DNA of 64,000 bases from Streptomyces sp. NBC_00102 (GCF_026343115.1 NZ_JAPEMC010000001.1:124001-188000), one strand, 5' to 3'; shown: positions 46,804 through 56,332, numbered from the stretch's first letter. Program-made: numbers and translations. Notes: generated by a model not told the origin, from the letters alone.

Positions 46804-47259
46804 GTGACAGCGGACATCGGCGAAAGAACCCATACGATCAAGGAAGCCGCAGCGCTCACGGGCCTGCCGGCCAGCACGCTGCGCTACTACGAGTCGATCG
46901 GTGTGATCGCGCCGGTCGCGCGCGGCGAGAGCAGCGGGCACCGTGTCTACACGGACGCGGACATGAACCTGCTCATCGGGATCGCGTGCCTCGCGGCGAC
47001 GGGCATGTCCGTCGGCGACATGCGGCACTACGTCGAGAACGGCCGGCTCGGTCCGGCCGCCGCGGAACAGCAGATCGCGTTGCTCAGCGAGCGTGCCGAA
47101 CGCCTGGCCGAGGAGGCCCGGCTGATCCGGATACGGCGGAAGTACGTCAAGCTCAAGATCGATTACTGGCACGCGGCGGCCGGCGGCGACGAACCCGAGG
47201 CCGAGCGGCTCGCAGCCGAAGCACGATCGCTGGTCAAGCGGCTCAAGCCGGCCACGTAG
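46804..47259 (+). CDS. MerR-family transcriptional regulator
   Basis: The 151-aa protein has the MerR winged helix HTIKEAAALTGLPASTLRYYESIGVIAP and R.Y..ADMNLLIGIACLAATGMS, then a coiled-coil (about 85-115) and no Cys cluster, so it is unlikely to sense metals. It belongs to the group found before aldo-keto reductase and dehydrogenase genes. GTG 46804 is placed by the promoter. It leads an operon with alcohol dehydrogenase, cupin and aldo-keto reductase and probably controls it. Confidence 0.92.
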   Translation: MTADIGERTHTIKEAAALTGLPASTLRYYESIGVIAPVARGESSGHRVYTDADMNLLIGIACLAATGMSVGDMRHYVENGRLGPAAAEQQIALLSERAERLAEEARLIRIRRKYVKLKIDYWHAAAGGDEPEAERLAAEARSLVKRLKPAT

Positions 47260-47346
47260 CGCGACCTGTTCGGAGAGGGCCCTCCGGGCCAGGGGCCGCT
47301 GTCCCGTCACGCCCGACAGCAATCGCAAGGAGACGGAGTCCTTTCC

Positions 47347-48366
47347 ATGCGTCAAGTAGTGATGACGAAGCCCGGTGAGATCGCCGTGGAGGAACGCCCT
47401 GATCCGAAGATCGTCGAGCCGACCGATGCCGTCGTCCGGGTGGCCGCCACCTGCATCTGCGGGTCCGATCTGTGGCCGTACCGCGGCGTGCAGAAGGTTG
47501 ATCACCAGGTCATGGGCCACGAGTACGTCGGTGTGGTCGAGACCATCGGTGCGGAGGTCAGAACACTCAAGGTCGGTGACTTCGTCGTCGGCTCCTTCTG
47601 GGCGTCGGACAACACCTGCGAGATCTGCCGCGCCGGCTACCAGTCCCACTGCGTCCACCGCACGGTCATGGGAACGATCGGCACGCAGTCCGAGTTCGCC
47701 CGCGTCCCGCTCGCCGACGGCACGCTGGTCGCCACTCCGGGCCGGCCGGACGCGGACTTCATCCCCTCGCTGCTCGCCGCCTCCGACGTCCTGGGCACGG
47801 GCTGGTTCGCCGCGACGGCCGCGCAGGCCGGCCCCGGCAAGACCGTCGCCGTCGTCGGCGACGGCGCGGTCGGCCTGCTCGGCGTCCTGGCGGCCAGGCA
47901 GATGGGCGCGGAGCGCATCATCGCCTTCAGTCGCCACGCCGACCGGCAGAGGCTGGCCCGCGAATTCGGTGCCACCGACATCGTCGAAGAGCGCGGTGAT
48001 GAAGGCGTCGCGAAGATCAAGGCGATGACCGGCGGCCTCGGCGCGCACAGCGTCATCGAGGCCGTCGGCACCCAGGAAGCCATGATGCAGGCGATCCACT
48101 CGGCGCGACCGGGGGGCCACGTCGGCTTCGTCGGCGTCTCCCACGACGTCAGCATCCCGGGCGACCTGCTGTTCGGCACCGGCATCCACCTTCACGGCGG
48201 TCCGGCCCCGGTCCGCCAGTACCTGCCCGAGCTGATCAACCTCATCTGGGACCGAAAGATCGACCCGGGCAAGGTCTTCGACCTCACCCTCCCGCTCGAA
48301 CAGGCAGGCGAGGGCTACCGGGCCATGGACGAGCGGCGCGCCATCAAGGTGCTGCTGACGGTCTGA
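47347..48366 (+). CDS. Zinc-dependent alcohol dehydrogenase (MDR family)
   Basis: The 339-aa enzyme has catalytic-zinc residues in CICGSDLWPYRG and GHEYVGVVE, a reduced structural-zinc lobe (NTCEICRAGYQSHC), and a Rossmann loop VAVVGDGAVGLLGVLAARQMGAERI. ATG 47347 follows AAGGAG by about 14 bases. It is 87 bp after the MerR gene. It is probably an NADP-linked reductase or dehydrogenase of reactive aldehydes or alcohols; the substrate is unknown. Confidence 0.92.
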   Translation: MRQVVMTKPGEIAVEERPDPKIVEPTDAVVRVAATCICGSDLWPYRGVQKVDHQVMGHEYVGVVETIGAEVRTLKVGDFVVGSFWASDNTCEICRAGYQSHCVHRTVMGTIGTQSEFARVPLADGTLVATPGRPDADFIPSLLAASDVLGTGWFAATAAQAGPGKTVAVVGDGAVGLLGVLAARQMGAERIIAFSRHADRQRLAREFGATDIVEERGDEGVAKIKAMTGGLGAHSVIEAVGTQEAMMQAIHSARPGGHVGFVGVSHDVSIPGDLLFGTGIHLHGGPAPVRQYLPELINLIWDRKIDPGKVFDLTLPLEQAGEGYRAMDERRAIKVLLTV

Positions 48367-48396
48367 AGACTTCCCACGCACACGAGAAGGACGAGC

Positions 48397-48810
48397 ATGA
48401 AGTACACGCGGAGCAACGACCGGACCGCGACCGGACCGGCCGCCTCTTTCACCGGGACCGTCTACGTCGACGGTCTCCGCGCCCCGGACGGGCAGAGCGC
48501 TGTCGGCTGCGGCCACGTGCGGTTCACGCCCGGCGCCCGCACCGCCTGGCACCACCACCCCAAGGGCCAGACGCTGTACGTCACCGACGGCATCGGGCTG
48601 GTGGCCACGCGGGCCGGCGGCGTCCAGGAGATCCGCCCGGGCGACGTCGTCTACATCGAGCCGGGGGAAGAACACTGGCACGGCGCCACCGCCGACCGGT
48701 TCATGGCACACGTCGCCATCCAGGAGGCGGACGACAACGGCCAGGTCGTGACCTGGCTCGACCACGTCACCGACGACGAGTACAGCGCAGCGCAAGGAGC
48801 ACGGTCATGA
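48397..48810 (+). CDS. Cupin-domain protein
   Basis: The 137-aa single cupin has metal ligands in [12 protein letters not shown] (His-His-x-x-x-x-Gln, then) and EEHWHGA. The layout resembles carboxymuconolactone-decarboxylase-associated or mandelonitrile-lyase-like cupins found beside aldo-keto reductases. Function is unknown. It begins 30 bp after the dehydrogenase and overlaps the aldo-keto reductase by four bases (ATGA). Confidence 0.88.
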   Translation: MKYTRSNDRTATGPAASFTGTVYVDGLRAPDGQSAVGCGHVRFTPGARTAWHHHPKGQTLYVTDGIGLVATRAGGVQEIRPGDVVYIEPGEEHWHGATADRFMAHVAIQEADDNGQVVTWLDHVTDDEYSAAQGARS

Positions 48811-49700
48811 ACAAGACCTCTTACGCCACACTGAACAACGGGGTCACGCTGCCCGCGATCGGCTTCGGCGTGTTCCAGACCCCGCCCGAGGAGACCGCGT
48901 CCGCGGTCGAGACCGCCCTCAGGACCGGTTACCGGCACATCGACACTGCCGCCGCCTACAACAACGAGAGTGGCGTCGGCGAGGGCCTGCGTCGCTCGAA
49001 GCTCGACCGCGACGAGGTCTTCATCGAAACCAAGGTCTGGGTCTCGGACTACGGCTACGACCAGACGCTGCACGCGTTCGAGAAGAGCGCTGCCAAGCTC
49101 GGCGTCGAGACGATCGATCTGCTGATTCTGCACCAGCCGATGCCGCAGCACTTCAAGCGCACGCGCGAGGCCTACCGTGCGCTGGAGCTCCTGCTCGCGG
49201 ACCGCCGCGTCCGGGCGATCGGCGTCAGCAACTTCATGCCGCACCACCTCGACGCCCTGATGGAGAGCGCGACGGTCGTCCCCGCCATCAACCAGATCGA
49301 GCTGCACCCCTACTTCACCCAACCCGCCGTCCAGGCCGCGAACAGCGCACGCGGCATCCTCACCCAGGCGTGGTCCCCGATCGGCGGCATCACCTTCTAC
49401 CCGGGTTGGGGTGAAGACCGCGTCAGCGTTCTCGACGACAGCACGGTCCAGGACATCGCGGCCAGACTGAACAAGACCGCCGCGCAGGTCATGCTCCGGT
49501 GGCACGTACAGCAGGGACGCTCGGCGATCCCGAAGTCGACCAACCCGAGCCGCATCGCCGAGAATCTCGACGTCTTCGACTTCCAGCTCGGCGACGACGA
49601 TCTGGCCCGTCTCGACGCGCTCGACACCGGGCAGCGTGGCGGCCCTGATCCTGACGGCGTGGACCCGTCTTCATGGGGTCTCGAAGTTCCTGAGGCGTAG
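48807..49700 (+). CDS. Aldo-keto reductase
   Basis: The 297-aa enzyme has the family tetrad: Asp in YRHIDTAAAYNNE, Tyr in the same motif, Lys in ETKVW and His in LILHQPMP. It ends with the NADP-binding SAIPKSTNPSRIAEN. It belongs to the AKR5-like group that reduces aldehydes and keto-acids. It ends the MerR operon and is followed within six bases by a strong terminator hairpin. Confidence 0.94.
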   Translation: MNKTSYATLNNGVTLPAIGFGVFQTPPEETASAVETALRTGYRHIDTAAAYNNESGVGEGLRRSKLDRDEVFIETKVWVSDYGYDQTLHAFEKSAAKLGVETIDLLILHQPMPQHFKRTREAYRALELLLADRRVRAIGVSNFMPHHLDALMESATVVPAINQIELHPYFTQPAVQAANSARGILTQAWSPIGGITFYPGWGEDRVSVLDDSTVQDIAARLNKTAAQVMLRWHVQQGRSAIPKSTNPSRIAENLDVFDFQLGDDDLARLDALDTGQRGGPDPDGVDPSSWGLEVPEA

Positions 49701-49705
49701 TCAAC

Positions 49706-49744
49706 GGGGTGTACTGCGCGTCCTGTCGGCGCGCAGTACACCCC
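49706..49744. terminator. 15-bp perfect hairpin after aldo-keto reductase
   Basis: Bases 49706-49720 and 49730-49744 pair perfectly with a nine-base loop. It lies six bases past the reductase stop. Its right arm ends in a run of C, so the structure is a strong stem without a T-tract. Confidence 0.8.
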
Positions 49745-49940
49745 CCCATTGGCGACGGAGGGTGTGACGGGGGCGAACCGGTCCATGGATGCGGGTGAGG
49801 CCTCCCATCCTGATTCCGCCGCTCTCTTCGCGCACCGGTGGTCGGGACACCTGCCGCGCGCCGCGTGAAGACCGCGACTCAACCCGCCCTCTATGATCAT
49901 GTGCCTGACACATCGTCTCCCCGGAGGAGTACCACCGATC

Positions 49941-50249
49941 ATGCGCATGACCCGCCTCACCACCACCGTCCTGGCCACCGCGCTCGGCTTCGCCGGAGCG
50001 CTTGCCACCGCCCCCGGCGCCTCGGCCGCGGCAGGCTGCCAGTACAAGGTCGTCTGGCCGACCGCCGGGGTGTACGAGAACCCGAATCCGAACAGTGTCG
50101 TGGTCAAGACCAAGTACGCAGGCGACATCGTCGGGGCGTCGACCTGCGAGGGCGCGTCCTACAACGAGTACGGCTACGTCCTGGTCACCACCGACGCGGC
50201 GGCGGACGGCCGGGGCTGGATGCGCGAGGGCGCGGTCGTCCCCGTCTGA
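49941..50249 (+). CDS. Small secreted SH3-like protein
   Basis: The predicted 102-aa protein has a Sec signal peptide (MRMTRLTTTVLATALGFAG... ending ASA near residue 30). The mature part of about 70 residues has CQYKVVWPTAGVYENPNPNS and GRGWMREGAVVPV, like a bacterial SH3 domain of wall-associated proteins. Two Cys could form a disulfide. GGAGGAG lies 11 bases before ATG 49941. Such proteins are common and uncharacterised in Streptomyces. It is not clearly part of an operon. Confidence 0.8.
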   Translation: MRMTRLTTTVLATALGFAGALATAPGASAAAGCQYKVVWPTAGVYENPNPNSVVVKTKYAGDIVGASTCEGASYNEYGYVLVTTDAAADGRGWMREGAVVPV

Positions 50250-50568
50250 GACCGCCCCCGCCGAGGACCGGACCAGGGCGGGGACCCGGGATCAGCGCGT
50301 GCTCGCGGATGACGCCCTCCTCGGCCGCGCCGACCCGGGCCATGGTCCTCGCGGAACCGCCGGCGAGGGGCGAGCACGCGCCCCACACCCGGGTGCGGGT
50401 CCAGCTCCTCGAAGGCGAGACCCGGAGGAGCCGGACCGTCTCCGCGTTCCGTACCCGACTCCCCCGGCCTCCGGCCGGAGCGCGAACCCCCCTCGTGGCG
50501 GCGGCGCGCTGTTGGTACGGGTCGGCGGCGAGTCTCCCGAAGGCGTCGGCGCTCCGGGAAGCCGGGCC
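50250..50568. other. Gap between SH3-like gene and TetR gene
   Basis: The 319 bp hold no recognisable gene. An open reading frame on the plus strand exists but its protein is Arg/Pro/Ala-rich and unlike real proteins. No clear hairpin was noticed. Confidence 0.4.
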
Positions 50569-51225
50569 CTACGGCTCCGTCACCTTCCCGGCCGTCTCCT
50601 CCCCGGCCGTGGGCACGAGGAGACCGGCGAGGGCCTGGTCGACGACGGCTGGTGCGAAGTCCTCGGTGAGCTGGTCGGTGAGGTGGGGCAGGAGCAGGCG
50701 GATGTAGCAGGCGCCCCAGATGAGGTCCACCAGGAGTCCCGGGTCGGCGCCCGCACGGAGCTGCCCCCGCTCCTTGGCCTTCTCCAGCAGGGCGAACGCG
50801 TCACGCCGCCGCGGCCCGAAGTAGTGGTGCTCGAACTGTCCGGCGAGTTCCGCGTCCGTCTGGGCCGCGCCGATGAGCTGGGCGAAGACGGGACCGGCCG
50901 GCCGCTGGGTGGCGAGCCGGATGAATGCCGTGATGAAGCGTTCCAGATCGGCCCGGACGTCGCCGGTGTCGTCCAGCGCGACCTGGTCCCCGACGGCGTG
51001 CCGGAACCCGTCCAGGGCGAGCGCACCGCGTGAGGGCCAGTGCCGGTACACGGTCGCCGAGCTGACACCGGAGGCGACGACGACCTTCTCGACGGTGAAT
51101 CCGGCCACCCCGTGCGCCATCAGCACCTCCGCGGCCGCCTCCAGCACATCCGCGCGAACCTCCGCCAGCGGCCTTCTGCCACGCCCCCGTCGCGGGCCGG
51201 CCGCAGGAACCGCCATCGCTCTCAC
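50569..51225 (-). CDS. TetR-family transcriptional regulator
   Basis: The 218-aa protein has VLEAAAEVLMAHGVAGFTVEKVVVASGVSSATVYRHWPSRGAL as the TetR helix-turn-helix, preceded by an Arg-rich tail. A TetR C-terminal domain follows (GPVFAQLIGAAQTDAELAGQF). It is divergent from a FUSC membrane protein, with an ATGAA/TTCAT palindrome over the promoter, so it probably represses that gene. ATG at 51225 or at 51216 (minus strand) could start it. Confidence 0.92.
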   Translation of the reverse strand: MRAMAVPAAGPRRGRGRRPLAEVRADVLEAAAEVLMAHGVAGFTVEKVVVASGVSSATVYRHWPSRGALALDGFRHAVGDQVALDDTGDVRADLERFITAFIRLATQRPAGPVFAQLIGAAQTDAELAGQFEHHYFGPRRRDAFALLEKAKERGQLRAGADPGLLVDLIWGACYIRLLLPHLTDQLTEDFAPAVVDQALAGLLVPTAGEETAGKVTEP

Positions 51226-51234
51226 CTTCTCCCC

Positions 51235-51290
51235 CGGTCGAAGCCGGTCGATCTCCGTCGAATCCGGTCGAATCCGGTCGACTTCCGATC
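51235..51290. repeat. Short degenerate direct repeats between TetR and FUSC genes
   Basis: About five imperfect copies of TCCGGTCGAA follow one another with 10-11-bp period. The spacing matches one helical turn, so a protein array is possible; slippage is an alternative. Confidence 0.55.
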
Positions 51291-51382
51291 GATCCCCGGC
51301 CGAGTTCCGAACCCCGACCGGACCCCCGATTCTGCCCCCGGACGCCCCCTCGGTCGAAACCGTTCCCTTCCGGAACTATTAT

Positions 51383-51399
51383 ATGAAGAGTCTGTTCAT
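51383..51399. promoter_or_regulatory. Putative TetR operator over FUSC promoter
   Basis: ATGAA-N7-TTCAT, an inverted repeat typical in size for TetR operators. It overlaps or follows a -10-like TATTAT at 51377-51382 and lies 34 bp before the FUSC start, so binding would block transcription. Confidence 0.6.
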
Positions 51400-51432
51400 T
51401 TACGCGGCTCCGCCGCACCCGGAAGGAGCACC

Positions 51433-53019
51433 GTGTCCTCGGCAACCACATGGCGACGGGCGGCAGCCGCGACCTGGGGTTTCTTCGCTCCTCGCTACAC
51501 CCCGGGCTCGATCGCCCCGAACGTGCTCTCCGCCGCCATCTCCTCGGTGACCGTCCTGACCGCCTGCCTGGCGTTCGGGCCGAAGCTGGGAATGATCTCG
51601 CTCATGGGCGCCATGACACCGTTCTGGGAGACCGGCCGCCCCCTGTGGGCACGGGTGCGCAACAGCCTCCTGGTGGCCGCCGCGCTGACCGGAGCCATGT
51701 CGGCGGGGGTGCTCATCGCCCCGTACAGCTGGGCGGTCGTCCCGGCGAGCGTCGTGATCATCGTCACGGTGACCGTGCTGTACTACGCCTTCATGCTCAC
51801 CCGCGGGCCCAGCCCGGTGATGATGTTCTACGCCGCCATCCTGGGTACGTACTTCGGCGCCGACCCCACCGTCGGCTGGCAGATGGTCGGCGTCACCGCC
51901 TTCGCGGCCCTGCTCGCCTCGGTCCTGCTGATGGTCCCCCTGGTCTTCGCCCCGCGCGCCCCCGAGGAGCGCGCGGTGGCCGCCGCCCGCCGGGCCGTGG
52001 CCGACTACCGGCTCACGGAGGCGGACGGCCAGGCCGCGCGCCTCGCCCGCAACGCTGCTTACCAGGCGGTCAACGTCGCACGGCTGACCCTGCACTCCGC
52101 CTGGCCGGCCACACGCGGGCGGCACCACCAGGCGCTCGCCTCCGACCTGCTGGACACCAACCGGGCTTTGGCCGAGACCGTCCTTGACCGCCTCGGCTCC
52201 GATGCCCCGGCCGCCTCCGACCCCGGCGTCGGCGCACCGCCCGGGCGGCCGGGATGGCGGTACCTGCTCGGCCACGCCCTGCGCGGCGACTCGGTCGAGT
52301 GGTTCACCGCCTGGCGCATCGGAGTGGCCGCGGGTGTCGCCGGCCTCGTCAGCCTGGCCGTCGGCATCGGCCACCCCTACTGGGCCATCCTGACCGCCAC
52401 CATCGTGATCAACCAGTGGATGGACCGGGTCGCCGCCACCCGGCGCGCCGCCCACCGCACCGTCGGCACCCTCCTCGGCGTCGGAGTCGTCTGGGGCGTC
52501 TTCAGCCTCCACCCCGGCCCGTGGTGGACCGTCGCCGCGGTCGTCGTCTGCATGATCGGCCAGTACCTGCTGTTCCCGCTGAACTACGCCCTGGCCCTGA
52601 TCGCCATCACGCCCATGGCGCTGCTCGCCGTCGGAACGGGCGGCGGCAGCGCCGCGGCCATCACCGCCGACCGCTTCACCGACACCTTCATCGGCGCCGC
52701 CACCGCCGTCGCGGTCACCTGGGCCACCAGCTGGGCTTTCCCCCGCCGCCTCGTCCGCTCCCAGTCCGCCCGCGCCGCCACCGCCATCGCCGCGGTACGG
52801 CGCACCACCGCCGATGGCGCGTCCTTCGCGCCCGAAGGCCGCCGCGCCCGTGTGGAGTTGCAGTACGAGCTGATCCACCACCTCAGCGTCCTGGACCGGG
52901 CCGTCGCCGACGACCCACGTCTGGCCGACCTCGCCCCGGCCGAGCACCGGCTCGCCGACGAGGGGTACGCGGTCCTGGGCCAGGCCTGGCAGAGCGGCCC
53001 CGCGCGGCAGGCGGCCTGA
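51433..53019 (+). CDS. FUSC-family membrane protein (aromatic acid exporter type)
   Basis: The 528-aa protein has two membrane blocks (about 25-175 and 290-440), each with five or six hydrophobic segments, separated by a soluble helical region and followed by a helical C-terminal part. SVTVLTACLAFGPKLGMISLMGAM and HPYWAILTATIVINQWMDRVAATRRAAHRTVGTLLGVGV are FUSC motifs. The family includes aromatic-acid efflux proteins such as AaeB. GTG 51433 follows GGAAGGAG. It is divergent from the TetR gene. Because this window carries aromatic-acid catabolism, export of toxic aromatic acids is plausible but not shown. Confidence 0.88.
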   Translation: MSSATTWRRAAAATWGFFAPRYTPGSIAPNVLSAAISSVTVLTACLAFGPKLGMISLMGAMTPFWETGRPLWARVRNSLLVAAALTGAMSAGVLIAPYSWAVVPASVVIIVTVTVLYYAFMLTRGPSPVMMFYAAILGTYFGADPTVGWQMVGVTAFAALLASVLLMVPLVFAPRAPEERAVAAARRAVADYRLTEADGQAARLARNAAYQAVNVARLTLHSAWPATRGRHHQALASDLLDTNRALAETVLDRLGSDAPAASDPGVGAPPGRPGWRYLLGHALRGDSVEWFTAWRIGVAAGVAGLVSLAVGIGHPYWAILTATIVINQWMDRVAATRRAAHRTVGTLLGVGVVWGVFSLHPGPWWTVAAVVVCMIGQYLLFPLNYALALIAITPMALLAVGTGGGSAAAITADRFTDTFIGAATAVAVTWATSWAFPRRLVRSQSARAATAIAAVRRTTADGASFAPEGRRARVELQYELIHHLSVLDRAVADDPRLADLAPAEHRLADEGYAVLGQAWQSGPARQAA

Positions 53020-53038
53020 ACGGCGGAGAGCCGTCGCC

Positions 53039-53071
53039 GAGGTACCTCGCCTTGCTGCTGAGAGGTACCTC
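53039..53071. terminator. Hairpin between convergent FUSC and amidase genes
   Basis: The 10-bp palindrome GAGGTACCTC occurs twice (53039-53048 and 53062-53071), so the copies pair into a 10-bp stem with a 13-base loop. It lies 20 bp past the FUSC stop, between convergent genes, and could serve both directions. Confidence 0.7.
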
Positions 53072-53199
53072 CCGTTTCGGCCCCGACCCGACGGGCCATG
53101 CTCGAGCGAGTCCATCAGCAGGCGGCCGGATCCACGTACGGTCGCGCTGTCGGCGGTTCCGGCGGGCGCTCGTCCCGCCGCGGACGCGGTCGGCTCCTT

Positions 53200-54690
53200 T
53201 CAGTGGGCGGCCACCGGAGTGCTCCCGATTCCGTCCGGCGAAAGCCGGGGGCGGCGGTGGGCCCAGGGGCGCACGCTCTCGTACGCCGCCGCGGCACGGA
53301 GCACGGTCCCGTCCGCCAAGTGGCGTCCGATCAGCTGGAGTCCCACGGGCAGGTCGTCGGGGGTGCGGCCGGCCGGGACGCTCATCGCGGGCGCCCCGGT
53401 GAGCGAGGCCGGGTAGTTGAATCCGATCCAGGCGGTGTCGCCGACGGCGCGGCCCGCGATGTGCTCGGGGCCGTGCACACCGACGGGGAAGGGGGGCACG
53501 GCCGCCGTGGGGGTGATCAGGAGGTCGTACGCGGACATCAGGGCGGCCATGCGATTGGTCAGGGCCTTGCGCGCGATGTTGGCGTCGGTGAGTTCCCGTG
53601 CCGTCCAGTCGCGCGTCATCCAGGCCACCAGGTGCGGGGACATGGTGGATCCGTGCTGGTCCACGAGGCGCCGCATGCCGGTCAGGTCGGTCTCGGCGGT
53701 GATGACGGCCTGGAAGGCCTCGGCGGGGTCGCTCCAGCCGGGGTCGACCTCCTCGACGGTGCAGCCCAGCCCGCGGAAGACGGCCACCGCCTCCTCGGCC
53801 ACGGCGCGCACCGCGGGGTCGACCGGCAGGTAGCCGAGATCCGGGCTGTAGGCGATGCGCAGCCCGGCGCATCCCTCGGCGGTACCGCGTCGGGCCGCGG
53901 CCGTCCACTCCACGTCCTGGCAGGGGATGGAGTGCCGGTCGCGCGGGTCGGGGCCGGCGAGCACGGAGAGCATGAGCGCGGTGTCGGCGACCGTACGGGT
54001 CAGGACGCCGAGGTGTTCGATGCTCTCCCAGCCCGAGGCACCCGGCAGGCCTTCGTCGCGGCAGCTGGGCCAGACGGGCACGCGGCCCATCGACGGTTTG
54101 AAGCCGACCAGTTCGCAGAAGGCCGCGGGCACTCGCAGGGAGCAGCCGCCGTCGCTGCCCAGTGCCACCGGTCCGAGGCCGGCGGCCACCGCGGCCGCTG
54201 ATCCGGCGCTCGATCCGCCGGGGGTGAGGTCGGTCCGCCAGGGGTTACGGCTGGGCGGGAAGAGGGGGTTGTGGCCGGCCGGGCTGTAGCCGAACTCGGT
54301 GGTGTTGGTCTTCCCGAGCACGACCGCTCCGGCCGCGGTGCCGCGTTCGACGACGATGTCGTCCTGGTCGGGCACGTGGTCGCGGTAGGCGGGCGACCCG
54401 AAGGTGGTGAGCAGTCCTGCGGTCGCGATCAGGTCCTTCACCCCGAGGGGGACGCCGGCCAGCGGTCCGGGGGTCCCGCCGCGCACCAGGCTGTCGGCCA
54501 GCAGGGCCGCCCGCGCGCGGGCCCGTTCGGGGGCGGGCGTGCAGAACGCCCCGATGAGCGGGTTGATCTCCGCCATGCGGTCCAGTACGGCATCGACCAG
54601 TTCGACGGGCGAGAGCCGGCGGCCGGCCACGGCCGCGACGATCTCGGTGGCCGGCAGGAAGCAGAGTTCGTCGCGCTCTTCGGGGGTCAC
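53200..54690 (-). CDS. Amidase (amidase signature family)
   Basis: The 496-aa enzyme has the Ser-Ser-Lys set: Lys in GVPLGVKDLIATAG, TPGGSSAGSAAAVAAG with the cis-Ser, and GSDGGCSLRVPA where the final Ser aligns with the nucleophile and Cys replaces one Gly of the usual GGS. It would hydrolyse a carboxamide, or act like AtzE on a biuret-type amide. GTG at 54690 (minus strand) follows GGAAAGG. It ends the permease operon and probably acts on the imported compound or its product. Confidence 0.9.
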   Translation of the reverse strand: MTPEERDELCFLPATEIVAAVAGRRLSPVELVDAVLDRMAEINPLIGAFCTPAPERARARAALLADSLVRGGTPGPLAGVPLGVKDLIATAGLLTTFGSPAYRDHVPDQDDIVVERGTAAGAVVLGKTNTTEFGYSPAGHNPLFPPSRNPWRTDLTPGGSSAGSAAAVAAGLGPVALGSDGGCSLRVPAAFCELVGFKPSMGRVPVWPSCRDEGLPGASGWESIEHLGVLTRTVADTALMLSVLAGPDPRDRHSIPCQDVEWTAAARRGTAEGCAGLRIAYSPDLGYLPVDPAVRAVAEEAVAVFRGLGCTVEEVDPGWSDPAEAFQAVITAETDLTGMRRLVDQHGSTMSPHLVAWMTRDWTARELTDANIARKALTNRMAALMSAYDLLITPTAAVPPFPVGVHGPEHIAGRAVGDTAWIGFNYPASLTGAPAMSVPAGRTPDDLPVGLQLIGRHLADGTVLRAAAAYESVRPWAHRRPRLSPDGIGSTPVAAH

Positions 54691-54772
54691 GGGGAGCCTT
54701 TCCGGGTGCGGGCGGGGGCGGGCGGATACGGGCCGGCGCGGGAGCGCCGAGTGCCCTGCGGCGTGGTCGCTC

Positions 54773-56230
54773 TCAGACGCGGGCGGGGTCGGCGGCTTCC
54801 CCCGTGAGGTCCCTGGCGGCCGTCCCCGCCACCGGGGTGCTCACGGCGGCGGTGCCCGTGTCGTACCGGGGCCGCCGGAGGTGGGCTCCGTACCGCAGGT
54901 GGGCCGCGTACACGAGGGCCGCGACGCCGAAGCCGAGAACGGCGTCCACCGAGCCAGGAGACACGTGGTGGAGGATCCACGCGGCGACCGCTCCGGCCGC
55001 CCAGGCGACCAGCGCGGGGAGGACGAATCCGGGCCCGTCGGCCGGGCGGTTTCCGCCGGTGTCGGCACCGGCGGCGGTGGGTGCGGCGTGGGCGTCGGGT
55101 CGGTGACCGCGGCGTGACCGCAGCCGGTCCGCCGTCTGCCGCACGATCAGGACGGCGCCGATGGGCGGTACCAGGATGCCGAGGAGCTGGAGCCAGCTGA
55201 CGATCGAGCTCCACACGCCGGTCAGCGCGACGACGGAACCGAGTGCGCCGAGGACCAGCACGAGGGGACGCATCCGCAGCGGGGTCGTCCCGGACCATCC
55301 CAGCGCCGCGTTGTAGAGGCAGTGCGCCGCGACCGATCCGAGGTTGGTGAGGGTGAAGAGCACGGCGAGTGCGGTGATCCAGGCGCCGTGTCCGGCGAGC
55401 AGCCCGAGGTAGGAGCCGCCGTCGGTCTCCGGCGCGACGGCGCTCCCGGTCGCGACGACCGCGCCGCCGACCAGGTAGGCGACGGTGTTGGTGAGGGGGA
55501 AGGCCGACGCGGTGGCCCACACGGCCGAACGGCCGTTCCGGCTCCAGCGGGTGAAGTCGGCGGTCATGGTTCCCGAGTCGACGAATCCGGCGACGACGAT
55601 GCCCACCGCGGACCAGAAGGTGATGCCGTGTGCGTGGCCTTCGAAGGCGAGTGCCTGGGAGACGCTCGCGCCGTCCCGCGCCGCGTACCAGAAGGCGAGC
55701 GCCGCCGTGACGAGGAAGAGCGGCACGCCCAGCAGGCCGACGGCGGACAGGGCGCGGATACCGGCGGCCGTCAGGCCGATGTAGACGGCGGCGCCGAGGA
55801 GGGCGCCCCACAGCGGGGCCCAGCCGAGGACCTGGTGCAGGGTCGTGCCGGTGAGGCCCACCTGGTAGGAGAACCAGCCGATGACGACGGTGGCGAGGAA
55901 GCCGGAGACCAGGGCGCGGCCGCGTGGGCCGAAGACCGCGGCGGCCTGCTGGGCGAAGCTGCGGCCGGTCCGTCCCGCGTGGTGGCTCAGGGCGCCCACG
56001 TAGGCGAAGAGGAGGAGGTTGCCGGTGAGGATCGCCCAGAAGCCCTGTTCGAGGCCGAGGTTGTAGACGATGAGGCCGCCGAAGACGGCGTTGCCGAGGC
56101 ACATCGGGAAGCCGGCCCACACTCCGGCCACGGAGAGCAGGCTCTTCCTGGCGTGGACCGGTACGGCGGTGTGCTCGTACTCTTCGCCTGCGGTGCGGTG
56201 TTCACGGTCGGTCGTGGCAGCGGTGGCCAT
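54773..56230 (-). CDS. NCS1-family (cytosine/purine-type) permease
   Basis: The 485-aa protein has about 12 hydrophobic segments. SLLSVAGVWAGFPMCLGNAVFGGLIV near residue 30 and GFVDSGTMTADFTRWSR near 225 are NCS1 motifs, like CodB. It probably imports a nucleobase, hydantoin or related N-heterocycle. It lies 82 bp before the amidase and 102 bp after the AtzH-like gene on the same strand, so the substrate is probably what the amidohydrolase and amidases break down. Confidence 0.9.
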   Translation of the reverse strand: MATAATTDREHRTAGEEYEHTAVPVHARKSLLSVAGVWAGFPMCLGNAVFGGLIVYNLGLEQGFWAILTGNLLLFAYVGALSHHAGRTGRSFAQQAAAVFGPRGRALVSGFLATVVIGWFSYQVGLTGTTLHQVLGWAPLWGALLGAAVYIGLTAAGIRALSAVGLLGVPLFLVTAALAFWYAARDGASVSQALAFEGHAHGITFWSAVGIVVAGFVDSGTMTADFTRWSRNGRSAVWATASAFPLTNTVAYLVGGAVVATGSAVAPETDGGSYLGLLAGHGAWITALAVLFTLTNLGSVAAHCLYNAALGWSGTTPLRMRPLVLVLGALGSVVALTGVWSSIVSWLQLLGILVPPIGAVLIVRQTADRLRSRRGHRPDAHAAPTAAGADTGGNRPADGPGFVLPALVAWAAGAVAAWILHHVSPGSVDAVLGFGVAALVYAAHLRYGAHLRRPRYDTGTAAVSTPVAGTAARDLTGEAADPARV

Positions 56231-56332
56231 GCGAGGTCCCTTCGGGGGGTACGGACGGGGGCGTGCGGGAGCGGCGCGCGGCCGGGCGGTGGGCCGGGGG
56301 GTGGGCCGGGGGGAGGCGATGGGCCCGGCGCG

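Noticed and set aside
46552..48795. A long minus-strand frame opposite the MerR operon
   Set aside because: It runs across three real genes in antisense and has no recognisable motif.
53200..54690. GatA of a tRNA amidotransferase
   Set aside because: No gatB or gatC is nearby and the context is catabolic.
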